DNA from: Proteiniphilum sp. UBA4977
GTDB lineage: Bacteria; Bacteroidota; Bacteroidia; Bacteroidales; Dysgonomonadaceae
Reading direction: 5' to 3'
Assembly: GCA_002398565.1 (NCBI GenBank)
Contig: DGZP01000110.1
Span: 1-26,453 of the forward strand
Length of the DNA: 26,453 nt
A model generated the notes under the pieces. It was not told the origin of the DNA. It saw nothing but the letters and a program-made list of their open reading frames with translations, and did not search any database. A program made the translations under genes and the position numbers. Positions 1 to 7,440 of this stretch are shown in pieces (positions within the stretch are counted from its first letter, which is position 1; every line of letters begins with the position of its first letter).

Positions 1-200
1 GAGTTTAACAATATTGATTATTTATGATACAGGCATATTGATATCCTAATTAAAATAGAAAAGAGTTTTTCAGTACTTTTGAAATATTACAATAGTTTCT
101 CGCGCAAACGAACTTGAAAATTATAATCTTGTATCAGATAAACGCAACAGCATATGCCCCATGAAACTATCCTGTGTATCATATCTTTTCCTGTAGTCAC
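1..200. other. AT-rich intergenic stretch at the left edge
   Basis: No reading frame, RNA gene or clear repeat was recognised here. The stretch is AT-rich and lies beyond the terminator of the mutA-mutB unit. It may hold the end or control region of a gene outside the window. Confidence 0.5.
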
Positions 201-253
201 AAAAAACCCGCTCCTCTGCCCGTCTTACCGGAACGGGATGAGGGAGCGGGTTT
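201..253 (-). terminator. Rho-independent terminator after mutB
   Basis: Bipartite hairpin. The outer 11-bp stem pairs 204-214 with 243-253 (AAACCCGCTCC with GGAGCGGGTTT). An inner 5-bp stem pairs 219-223 with 233-237 (CCCGT with ACGGG). On the minus strand the structure ends in a run of six T (complement of 201-206). It sits 27 bp beyond the mutB stop codon, so it should end the mutA-mutB transcript. Confidence 0.88.
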
Positions 254-279
254 GTAATGATTAAAAAACTACCGGATGA

Positions 280-2427
280 TCACTCATCCATCAGCACATG
301 CATGATTTCACAGGCCGATTTGGTCACGGAGCTTCCCGGTCCAAAGATGGCTGCCACACCGGCACGGTAAAGAAAATCGTAATCCTGAGCAGGAATCACA
401 CCCCCGGCAATCACGACGATGTCGGGACGTCCGAGCCGATTCAGTTCTTCGATCACCTGCGGTACCAATGTCTTATGACCGGCAGCCAGCGAGGAAATAC
501 CCAACACATGCACATCGTTCTCTACTGCCTGGCGTGCAGCCTCGGCCGGCGTCTGGAACAAGGGTCCCATGTCCACGTCGAAACCACAATCGGCATAACC
601 CGTAGCTACTACCTTTGCGCCGCGGTCGTGCCCGTCCTGACCCATCTTGGCGATCATTATCCTGGGTCTGCGCCCTTCCTTCAGGGCAAACTTATCGGTG
701 AGTGCACGCGCTTCCTCGAGCGTTGCATCTGTTTTTGATTCTGATGAATACACGCCTGATATTGTTCTGATAATTGCATTATAACGTCCCACGATTTTTT
801 CACATGCATCGGAGATCTCACCCAATGTGGCACGTACCCGTGCTGCTTCTACCGACAGGGCAAGGAGATTGCCTTCTTTGGTTTCCACACAGCGGGTGAT
901 GGCATCCAGCGCTTTTTGTACCGCTTCATTATCACGGGTTGCCCTCAGCTGGCTCAACCGTTCTACCTGCTGCTTGCGTACTTCGGTATTGTCGATATCC
1001 AGGATGTCGATGGGATCTTCCTGTTCCAGCCTGTAACGGTTTACACCGATGATTGCCTGCACACCGGAGTCGATACGTGCCTGTGTGCGTGCAGCAGCCT
1101 CCTCGATACGCATCTTGGGGATTCCGGTTTCAATGGCCTTGGCCATACCGCCCAACTTTTCGATCTCTTCAATGAGGGCCCATGCCTTATCTACCAGCTC
1201 CTGAGTAAGTGATTCCACATAATAGGAACCGGCCCAGGGATCCACTTGCCGGGTGATTTGAGTCTCTTCCTGGATGTAGATCTGGGTATTACGGGCAATA
1301 CGTGCCGAGAAATCGGTCGGCAACGCAATGGCTTCATCCAGCGCGTTGGTGTGGAGCGACTGGGTATGGCCCAGTGCAGCAGCCATCGCCTCCACGCAGG
1401 TACGTCCCACGTTATTGAAGGGATCCTGCTCGGTGAGCGACCATCCCGATGTCTGTGAGTGGGTACGCAGTGCCATCGATTTGGGATTCTTGGCACCGAA
1501 GCCCTTCACAATCTTGGCCCACAGCAGGCGTGCAGCACGCATCTTGGCTATCTCCATGAAGTGATTCATGCCGATGGCCCAGAAGAAGGAGAGACGGGGT
1601 GCAAAAGCATCCACATCGATACCGGCATTGATGCCGGCACGCAGATACTCGATACCGTCGGCCAGCGTATAAGCCAGCTCAATGTCGGCTGTAGCCCCTG
1701 CCTCCTGCATATGATATCCGGAGATGGAGATTGAGTTGAACTTGGGCATCTTCTGTGAGGTGAACTCGAAGATGTCGGCGATGATCTTCATCGAGAACCC
1801 GGGAGGGTAAATGTAGGTGTTACGCACCATGAACTCCTTCAGAATATCGTTCTGGATGGTACCTGCCATCTCTTCCAGTTTGGCTCCCTGCTCCTGTGCA
1901 GCCACGATGTAGAATGCAAGGATGGGCAGTACGGCACCGTTCATGGTCATTGAGACCGACATCTTGTTCAGGGGAATACCATCGAAGAGAATCTTCATAT
2001 CTTCCACCGAGCAGATAGATACACCCGCCTTACCTACGTCACCCACCACCCGGTCGTTATCGGCATCGTAACCGCGGTGCGTGGGCAGGTCGAAAGCCAC
2101 TGAAAGGCCTTTCTGCCCCGACGCCAGGTTGCGGCGGTAGAAGGCATTTGATTCCTCTGCCGTGGAGAATCCGGCGTACTGACGGATGGTCCAGGGACGC
2201 ATCACGTACATGGTGGAATAGGGTCCACGCAGATAGGGAGCGATGCCTGCAGCATAGTTCAGATGCTCCATGCCTTCGAGATCTTCCTTGGTGTAGACCG
2301 GTTTCACCGGAATCTGTTCCGGTGTGAGCCAATCGGCTTTGATCTCATTCTTTTCAACCCACTCCCCCACGTGAACGGCCGAAAAACCATCCGATTGAAT
2401 ATCTATTTCCTTAAAATCAGGTTTCAT
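280..2427 (-). CDS. mutB: Methylmalonyl-CoA mutase, large (catalytic) subunit
   Basis: Predicted adenosylcobalamin-dependent enzyme interconverting succinyl-CoA and methylmalonyl-CoA, the isomerisation step of the succinate-propionate pathway; cytosolic, paired with MutA. The 715-residue protein has the usual large-subunit length. The N-terminal TIM-barrel domain carries the substrate-channel signatures (RPWTIRQYAGFSTAEESN, LPTHRGYD, SGYHMQEAGAT). The C-terminal cobalamin-binding domain has the DGHDRG motif, with the cobalt-ligating histidine near residue 600, followed by GISSLAAGH and VIAGGVIP. The gene lies 236 bp downstream of mutA in the same direction and ends just before a strong terminator, so the two are probably co-transcribed. 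The start ATG at 2427 gives an N-terminus that matches the family (MKPDFKEID). The gap to mutA holds heptamer repeats and no obvious promoter. Confidence 0.97.
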   Translation of the reverse strand: MKPDFKEIDIQSDGFSAVHVGEWVEKNEIKADWLTPEQIPVKPVYTKEDLEGMEHLNYAAGIAPYLRGPYSTMYVMRPWTIRQYAGFSTAEESNAFYRRNLASGQKGLSVAFDLPTHRGYDADNDRVVGDVGKAGVSICSVEDMKILFDGIPLNKMSVSMTMNGAVLPILAFYIVAAQEQGAKLEEMAGTIQNDILKEFMVRNTYIYPPGFSMKIIADIFEFTSQKMPKFNSISISGYHMQEAGATADIELAYTLADGIEYLRAGINAGIDVDAFAPRLSFFWAIGMNHFMEIAKMRAARLLWAKIVKGFGAKNPKSMALRTHSQTSGWSLTEQDPFNNVGRTCVEAMAAALGHTQSLHTNALDEAIALPTDFSARIARNTQIYIQEETQITRQVDPWAGSYYVESLTQELVDKAWALIEEIEKLGGMAKAIETGIPKMRIEEAAARTQARIDSGVQAIIGVNRYRLEQEDPIDILDIDNTEVRKQQVERLSQLRATRDNEAVQKALDAITRCVETKEGNLLALSVEAARVRATLGEISDACEKIVGRYNAIIRTISGVYSSESKTDATLEEARALTDKFALKEGRRPRIMIAKMGQDGHDRGAKVVATGYADCGFDVDMGPLFQTPAEAARQAVENDVHVLGISSLAAGHKTLVPQVIEELNRLGRPDIVVIAGGVIPAQDYDFLYRAGVAAIFGPGSSVTKSACEIMHVLMDE

Positions 2428-2583
2428 ACGATTATTTTATTTTTTACACTATGGTGTATGAAATTGAGCGAAGCGAAATCGCCGACTTCCATTGAAAATG
2501 ATAGCCGGAGGCAACCTTTCGCTTTTAATCATTAACTTGGGCGTTATGACTACTTGCTCGTTTCATATGTTTTTTTGTCATTG

Positions 2584-2597
2584 TTCAGCTTTCAGCT
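2584..2597. repeat. Two exact copies of heptamer TTCAGCT
   Basis: TTCAGCT occurs twice in tandem (2584-2590, 2591-2597) in the mutA-mutB gap. In another phase the unit is AGCTTTC, which resembles the degenerate heptamers at 14925-14952 between mreB and purH. Confidence 0.6.
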
Positions 2598-2624
2598 ATT
2601 TGTTTTCTAATAAATTATTGTATT

Positions 2625-2666
2625 GATTCTTGAATCTCGAATCTTGCTTCTTGAATCCTGAATCTA
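2625..2666. repeat. Six-unit degenerate heptamer tandem repeat (GAATCTT-like)
   Basis: Six consecutive 7-bp units run from 2625 to 2666: GATTCTT, GAATCTC, GAATCTT, GCTTCTT, GAATCCT, GAATCTA. Each differs from GAATCTT at no more than two positions. The last unit contains the mutA stop codon (complement of 2664-2666), so the array abuts the gene end. Its function is unknown; it could be an expanding simple repeat or part of the mRNA between mutA and mutB. Confidence 0.8.
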
Positions 2667-4559
2667 CAATAGCTTCTCATTAAACATTTGCAGTGTCTCC
2701 AGTACATTGCTTCGCACGTGGATGAAATGTTCGATACCCGCTGACTTCAGCTCATCCATGCATGCGGGAGCACCGGCCACTACAAACAGTTCCTTTCCTC
2801 CCTTTAAAAGGTTGAATGCTTCAGGCGCATAGGTGACATATTCGTCGTCGCTGGAGCAGAGTACCACCACATTGGCTCCCTTTTCACGAGCTGCCTGCAC
2901 GCCTTCTTCCACGGTATTGAAGCCCAGATTGTCGATCAGCTCATAGCCTGCCGAAGCAAAGAAGTTACTCGAGAACTGAGAACGTGCCAGGCGCATGGCC
3001 AGGCTGCCAATGGTAAGCATAAACACCTTTGGTGTTTTTCCGCTTTGCTCTGTTGCCAGACGCAATGAATTGAAAGCATCGGCAAGACGTCCCGTGTTGA
3101 GTTTCTTCAGTGGCGTGGCGGCCTCGTTACTGCCGCAGCCGCAACCATGGGATTCCTTGTTTTCTATTTTTCCAGCCATAGTCTCCCTGAAGTTGGGATA
3201 CTGGTTGGTACCGAGCAGGATCTCTCTGCGGTTTGCAGCAGCATTGGAGCGGGCATGGGCAGAAGCATTGACGGCATCCTGTACACTGCCTGCCTTCAAG
3301 GCAGCATAAAACCCCGTCTCCTCCGTTTCGAGGAAGAGCTTCCATGCCTGTTGTGCCAACGAAGCGGTAAGCGTTTCAATATAATAAGAACCCGCGGAAG
3401 GATCAGTAATTTTATCGAAATGAGCTTCTTCTTTCAGTAACAGTTGCTGGTTTGCTGCAATACGTTCCGCAAAGGCTGTGGGTGTTTCAAACGCTTCATC
3501 GAAGGAACGTACCGTCAACGAATCTACCATACCAATTATGGCCGACATTGCTTCAGTCTGTGTACGCAGAAGATTCACATATGGATCATACAACGATTGA
3601 TTAAATTGGGAAGTGGTAGCATGAATATTCATCTTCGCAGCACAACGGCAGGTACCATCTGCAGCCTTGTTATCACATTGGTTTGGACAAGGAGGCTTGT
3701 ATGCATCCACAATCTCGGCCCACAACCAGCGTGCAGCTCTGAACTTGGCAATCTCCATGAAATAGTTGGATCCCACACCAAACTCAAACTTTATTTTTTT
3801 TGCAGCCATAGCGGGTGGAAGCCCGTTATTTATTAGCTCAGACAATACCTGATTGCCGTAAGCCAGGCTGTAACCCAGTTCCTGAAAGCTATATGCACCG
3901 GCATCATTCATCCGGTTGCCAGTCACAGAGATGGCACGATACCGTGGCAGAGGGGCAGTAATCTGCACAATCTCCACGGCCTTCGCTACCCAGCCGGGTT
4001 CATCTATACCCTTTTTCAGTATCTTCCGGAATGGATCAAACTCTATGGAACCGAAGCATTCCATCACGTTCAGGTTACGGTTTATCACATAATCAACTAC
4101 CAGTCGGGCCAAATCTACTGTACGTGAGATACAGGTACGGAAGTTCAGCTCCACCCTGTCGGGCGCAATCCCCTGAAGAAGTATTTCCATGTTTTCGGCC
4201 GAAAGTGCATTCTTCGGCAAATGAAATCCCAAAGAGGTTATTCCCCTTTCCAAAAGTGCCAATGCCTTTTTGTTGGCTTCGGCAAAATCCTGCACGTCGA
4301 TTTCCTGACGCACGTACCATACATTTTCCTTTTTCGTACCCCGAATGTAGGGAAATTGTCCCGGCAAGTTCTCCAACGCGGGAAAGCCTTCCACGTCTTC
4401 TGCACGATAAAATGGATTCACATGAAACCCTTCATTTGTTTTCCACACCAGTTTTTTTTGAAAATCAGCCCCTTTCAGGTCTTTGGTAACGACTTCCATC
4501 CACTCTCCGGTGGTAACGGGAGGAAAATCTGCGAAAAGTTTTTCTCTCTGTTTACTCAT
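2664..4559 (-). CDS. mutA: Methylmalonyl-CoA mutase, small subunit
   Basis: Non-catalytic partner of MutB in the heterodimeric methylmalonyl-CoA mutase. The 631-residue protein has the family barrel (IRGTKKENVWYVRQEID, then SVTGNRMNDAGAYSFQELGY) and a degenerate C-terminal cobalamin-type domain that lacks the DxHxxG histidine motif, as expected for the small subunit. Two cysteine groups stand out: Cys291, 295, 304 and 306 inside the barrel domain, and Cys473 and 475 (GCGCG) in the interdomain linker. I recall similar cysteines in Bacteroides MutA but know of no assigned role. The gene follows the creatininase-family gene by 65 bp, and no promoter box is visible in that gap. The start ATG at 4559 gives MSKQREKLF, a family-like N-terminus. 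Confidence 0.95.
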   Translation of the reverse strand: MSKQREKLFADFPPVTTGEWMEVVTKDLKGADFQKKLVWKTNEGFHVNPFYRAEDVEGFPALENLPGQFPYIRGTKKENVWYVRQEIDVQDFAEANKKALALLERGITSLGFHLPKNALSAENMEILLQGIAPDRVELNFRTCISRTVDLARLVVDYVINRNLNVMECFGSIEFDPFRKILKKGIDEPGWVAKAVEIVQITAPLPRYRAISVTGNRMNDAGAYSFQELGYSLAYGNQVLSELINNGLPPAMAAKKIKFEFGVGSNYFMEIAKFRAARWLWAEIVDAYKPPCPNQCDNKAADGTCRCAAKMNIHATTSQFNQSLYDPYVNLLRTQTEAMSAIIGMVDSLTVRSFDEAFETPTAFAERIAANQQLLLKEEAHFDKITDPSAGSYYIETLTASLAQQAWKLFLETEETGFYAALKAGSVQDAVNASAHARSNAAANRREILLGTNQYPNFRETMAGKIENKESHGCGCGSNEAATPLKKLNTGRLADAFNSLRLATEQSGKTPKVFMLTIGSLAMRLARSQFSSNFFASAGYELIDNLGFNTVEEGVQAAREKGANVVVLCSSDDEYVTYAPEAFNLLKGGKELFVVAGAPACMDELKSAGIEHFIHVRSNVLETLQMFNEKLL

Positions 4560-4624
4560 ACTTACTCTGTTATTATTTTGATGTTTTCTTCTTCGCCTTC
4601 GCTTTTTTAGGCGGTATAATATAT

Positions 4625-5380
4625 CTATGTTGCCTCTTTCAAATCAATCAGCAGCTCTCCTATTTTTTCGATGACAGCCTGCACGTAACGCGCTCCCTTT
4701 TCGGCGGTCGATTTTTTTGGATTACCGATTCCAGTGTCCACGGAGATCTCGTCCCAGTTGCGTGGCATCCATCCAATTTTTTTATCTACAGCCTCTATCT
4801 GCGACGGTGAAACAGGACCGTCGCCCGCCCGCTCCATAGCGACCAGTTCAGGATGGTAATGAAGCATCGCTGATGTCTCCTGTTCACCGGCATGCTCGTC
4901 GGGTTTTTCTTCAAAATACGCATCTGTGGGAATAATCGAGTACCAGTCGGCCACCACAATACGAAAATCTGGAAAATCCATCGCCAGATCACGGATGTAA
5001 GGCTTGAAACTGTTTCCTCCATGCCCGTTGATGATGACCAGTTTCCGGAAGCCCTGCTCATGGAGTGATGCTACAATATCGGCGAGAATTGCTTTTTGGG
5101 TCTCACTTTGTGTGTGTACGCAGAAAGGTTTGTTCCACTGTCCCGCGTTCTGTGAACCAAACCATACAGGCGGCAACACCATGCAGGTAATACCCCGATC
5201 ATAGACCCTGTCTGCACAATCACAGGCAATCTCATATGAAAGGAAGCAATCGGTCAGATAGGGAAGATGACGGTTGTGCGGTTCAAAGGCTCCCCAGGGA
5301 AGGATGACCAGATCATATTTATGCTCCATTATCTCACCATAGTTGGTGAGCGGCCCACGAAGGAAGTTATTTTTTGACAT
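4625..5380 (-). CDS. Creatininase family amidohydrolase
   Basis: Predicted cytosolic metal-dependent amidohydrolase of the creatininase/MftE-like family. The 251-residue length is typical. Probable metal ligands are Glu33, His35 and Asp44 (in PWGAFEPHNRHLPYLTD), His120 (NGHGGN) and Glu168 (HAGEQETS). The family includes creatininase, riboflavin/F420-pathway amidohydrolases and peptide-processing enzymes, so the substrate cannot be named from sequence. It lies 19 bp downstream of the LuxR-type regulator gene and 65 bp upstream of mutA, all co-directional, so it may share a transcript with them. Nothing in the sequence links it directly to methylmalonyl-CoA chemistry. Confidence 0.85.
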   Translation of the reverse strand: MSKNNFLRGPLTNYGEIMEHKYDLVILPWGAFEPHNRHLPYLTDCFLSYEIACDCADRVYDRGITCMVLPPVWFGSQNAGQWNKPFCVHTQSETQKAILADIVASLHEQGFRKLVIINGHGGNSFKPYIRDLAMDFPDFRIVVADWYSIIPTDAYFEEKPDEHAGEQETSAMLHYHPELVAMERAGDGPVSPSQIEAVDKKIGWMPRNWDEISVDTGIGNPKKSTAEKGARYVQAVIEKIGELLIDLKEAT

Positions 5381-5399
5381 ATTATCTTTGAGTGAAATT

Positions 5400-6269
5400 T
5401 TACATCTGTATCAACCCTTTGCGGATACAATAGAAAGTAAGTCCCGACACGGTTTTGATACCTGTTTTGGCAATGATGTTTTTACGGTGTGTCAGCACCG
5501 TATTGTGACTGATATTCAGTTCGTCGGCAATCTCCTTATTGAGATACCCCTTTACGATAAGTTTGAGTATTTCCGTTTCCCTATTGGTCAGCTGAAGATC
5601 GGCATTCTCCTTTTGGTGTCCGTGTTCGCTGGAAATAGTATGTTGTAGTTGCCTTATGCCCAGAGAGTCCAGCTCGTTGAGCTTCGGCTGTAACACCTTA
5701 TTACGGAGCCGGTTATGCGCAGCAAGGTCCTTTTCGAAAGAGTGCAGGGAGAAGATCACGGCATAACTCAGGTTCTGGTTGTGTTCAACCGAGAGATGCT
5801 TGATGAGGATACTCTTCAGATCATGCAGCAGGTCGTCGGGGAGGTCATCGGCATATTCTGCATGTTGCTGCAGATAATCGGTCATCCTCTCCTTAAACTT
5901 CAAAAATAAAACGCGGAGCATTCCCAGTTCTTTGTTATCCGTGCCTCCCGTTGCGATCAGTGCATTAAGATGAATCTCGATGTTGGGTACCAGCTCGTGA
6001 AGATAATTCTCCACGGTATGGCGAAAGTAATCGGCAATGGATTCGGCATCGAACAACATGAGTGTCGATTTCGGCAGGTAAGACTTGTCGAGACAAACAT
6101 TGAGTACAGTGAGCACAAGGTTGGGATTGAGCTGGTATTCCGCACAGATTTCCAGTATGGTCTTATCCCCCACTCCTATTCTGATGCCGAAACGGTTCAG
6201 TACGGGAATCAGCTCATTGTGCTCCGCAAGCACATCGGCCATCACACTATGGGGATTGAGTAAAGACAA
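5400..6269 (-). CDS. LuxR-type regulator with RIC/hemerythrin-like N-terminus
   Basis: Predicted DNA-binding regulator of 289 residues. The C-terminal ~60 residues (about 227-286) form a LuxR/GerE helix-turn-helix: LTNRETEILKLIVKGYLNKE followed by SHNTVLTHRKNI. Residues about 7-58 (ADVLAEHNELIPVLNRFGI) resemble the N-terminal DUF542 domain of iron-centre-repair proteins (RIC, ScdA/YtfE), but the paired cysteines are absent. Residues about 78-200 are helical and histidine-rich, like a hemerythrin domain; the usual HxxxE near the end reads H185-N-R-L-R, so at least one iron ligand seems lost. There is no receiver domain. The start at 6269 directly abuts the ygbA-like stop codon, suggesting translational coupling. 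I infer a sensor for nitrosative, redox or metal status. The HTH call is firm; the sensor-domain call is tentative. Confidence 0.78.
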   Translation of the reverse strand: MSLLNPHSVMADVLAEHNELIPVLNRFGIRIGVGDKTILEICAEYQLNPNLVLTVLNVCLDKSYLPKSTLMLFDAESIADYFRHTVENYLHELVPNIEIHLNALIATGGTDNKELGMLRVLFLKFKERMTDYLQQHAEYADDLPDDLLHDLKSILIKHLSVEHNQNLSYAVIFSLHSFEKDLAAHNRLRNKVLQPKLNELDSLGIRQLQHTISSEHGHQKENADLQLTNRETEILKLIVKGYLNKEIADELNISHNTVLTHRKNIIAKTGIKTVSGLTFYCIRKGLIQM

Positions 6270-6623
6270 TTATTCTGTTTTTTGGGATGGTTTTGTTTTT
6301 ACCGCGAAGTGGCGATTGCGTTGCCGTTCCTTATAAAAATGTTTCAAAGTATCTATCGGATGCAGGAAAAACATACTTGGCCCCGCTGTACGCATAGTCT
6401 CTTTAATTTTCATACGCATTTCCGGCTTGTAACAATGAATGGGACAGGATGCACAGGTAGGTTTTTCTTCTCCGAACGGACAACGTTCCAGACGCTGATG
6501 CGCATATGTCAACAGCGCGCTGCATTTATCGCATAGTTGTGTGCTTGAACCGTGTACCGACCGGCAGTAGATGCTGACCATTCTGGTGACAACTTTTTTT
6601 TCTTCTGCATTCATTCGCTCCAC
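6270..6623 (-). CDS. ygbA: YgbA-like nitric-oxide-response protein
   Basis: The 117-residue protein matches the family annotated as nitrous oxide-stimulated promoter/YgbA. Visible signatures are VSIYCRSVHGSSTQLCDKC near the N-terminus and ERCPFGEEKPTCASCPIHCY in the centre, giving many conserved cysteines suited to a metal or redox centre, and AGPSMFF downstream. In enterobacteria ygbA belongs to the NsrR-controlled nitric-oxide response; the biochemical role remains poorly defined. The gene abuts the following RIC-like/LuxR regulator, consistent with a shared stress function. An imperfect promoter and two palindromes lie upstream. ATG 6623 is used here; a second Met codon three codons on (6614) is also possible. 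Confidence 0.85.
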   Translation of the reverse strand: MERMNAEEKKVVTRMVSIYCRSVHGSSTQLCDKCSALLTYAHQRLERCPFGEEKPTCASCPIHCYKPEMRMKIKETMRTAGPSMFFLHPIDTLKHFYKERQRNRHFAVKTKPSQKTE

Positions 6624-6636
6624 TTCTTTCGGATCG

Positions 6637-6668
6637 TAAAATTAACGATTTTCTTTATCCCTGCCAAA
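6637..6668 (-). promoter_or_regulatory. Candidate Bacteroidetes-type promoter of ygbA
   Basis: On the minus strand, TTTG (complement of 6665-6668) is followed after 20 bp by TAATTTTA (complement of 6637-6644), one mismatch from TAnnTTTG. It would start transcription only a few bases before the ATG at 6623, so either the leader is very short or translation starts at 6614. Confidence 0.35.
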
Positions 6669-6681
6669 TATGACATCCTGT

Positions 6682-6705
6682 TTCATATGAAGCAGTCACG
6701 ACTGC
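6682..6705. promoter_or_regulatory. Two adjacent palindromes upstream of ygbA
   Basis: TTCATATGAA is a perfect 10-bp palindrome (6682-6691). It is followed immediately by the inverted repeat GCAGTC-AC-GACTGC (6692-6705). They lie between the mtgA stop and ygbA, upstream of the candidate promoter. The second could instead be a hairpin ending mtgA transcription, but no T-run follows it. Confidence 0.4.
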
Positions 6706-6713
6706 ATATTATG

Positions 6714-7391
6714 TTAATCCTTCTGCAGGCGTACGGTATTCATCTGCCTGAGAATACTTGCCTGTCTTTTTTTTATGTAGGCCGAAGGATTCCGGGAACT
6801 ATAAACCAGTGGGTTGGGTAAGGTGGCAGCTATCAGCGCAGACTGGGATGCCGACAGTTTTTCCGCAGTGGTGTTGAAGTGAAGGCGGGCTACCGCTTCC
6901 GCTCCATAGATACCCTTACCGGTCTCCATGCTGTTAAGATATACCTCCAATATCCGATCTTTGGACCATATTAACTCAATGAGTAGTGTAAAATAGACCT
7001 CCAACCCTTTTCTGAACCAGGAGGAATGTGGCCACAGGAAAAGGTTCTTGGCTGTTTGCTGGGAGATGGTGCTTGCTCCGCGGGCCCGCTTACGGGTCTT
7101 GTTTTCCTTCAGTGCTTTCTTGATTTCTACGCGGTCGAACCCGTTGTGCAGATAAAAACGCTGGTCTTCGGATGCAATTACGGCACGTTTCAGATGATTG
7201 GAAATATGACCGGAGGAGACCCAATCGTGATGAAACTGCGGCGATTTACCCTGAGCGAACGACTGTACCACACGGATACCCATAAGCGGTGTAAAATAAA
7301 CCGGCACAAATCTGAACAGTAGTACTCCTCCAACGGAGAGTATCAAAAACCACATGATCAGTTTCGCTAAAAAACGCACAATTTTTTGCAT
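6714..7391 (-). CDS. mtgA: Monofunctional biosynthetic peptidoglycan transglycosylase
   Basis: Membrane-anchored glycosyltransferase of the GT51 family that polymerises lipid II into glycan strands. The 225-residue protein has one N-terminal membrane segment (about 9-29), then the GT51 motifs: ASEDQRFYLHNGFD with the catalytic Glu at 75, RGASTISQQTAKNLFL (about 104-119), and a third motif around ILEVYLNSMETGKGIYG. The reading frame extends upstream to 7532, but that would overlap the preceding gene, and a perfect TATCTTTG promoter box lies at 7418-7425. The ATG at 7391 (MQKIVRFLAK) is therefore preferred. The gene sits beside the rod-shape cluster and fits a cell-wall role. Confidence 0.92.
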   Translation of the reverse strand: MQKIVRFLAKLIMWFLILSVGGVLLFRFVPVYFTPLMGIRVVQSFAQGKSPQFHHDWVSSGHISNHLKRAVIASEDQRFYLHNGFDRVEIKKALKENKTRKRARGASTISQQTAKNLFLWPHSSWFRKGLEVYFTLLIELIWSKDRILEVYLNSMETGKGIYGAEAVARLHFNTTAEKLSASQSALIAATLPNPLVYSSRNPSAYIKKRQASILRQMNTVRLQKD

Positions 7392-7417
7392 CGGCTCATC
7401 TGTTTGAATACAAGCCG

Positions 7418-7425
7418 CAAAGATA
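7418..7425 (-). promoter_or_regulatory. Candidate -7 promoter box of mtgA
   Basis: TATCTTTG on the minus strand matches the Bacteroidetes TAnnTTTG box exactly and lies 27 bp upstream of the chosen mtgA start. No TTTG -33 box is seen at the usual spacing. Its position supports the ATG at 7391 over the longer frame. Confidence 0.5.
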
Positions 7426-7440
7426 GAAAAAATAATGCAT

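Noticed and set aside
298..738. Plus-strand frame opposite mutB (146 codons)
   Set aside because: It is antisense to the conserved cobalamin-binding domain of mutB and its translation shows no domain. The other long frames opposite mutA, mrdA and purH were dismissed for the same reason.
4560..4624. Possible cobalamin riboswitch upstream of mutA
   Set aside because: The 65-bp gap is too short and lacks the B12-box. The mutA-mutB gap does not contain one either.
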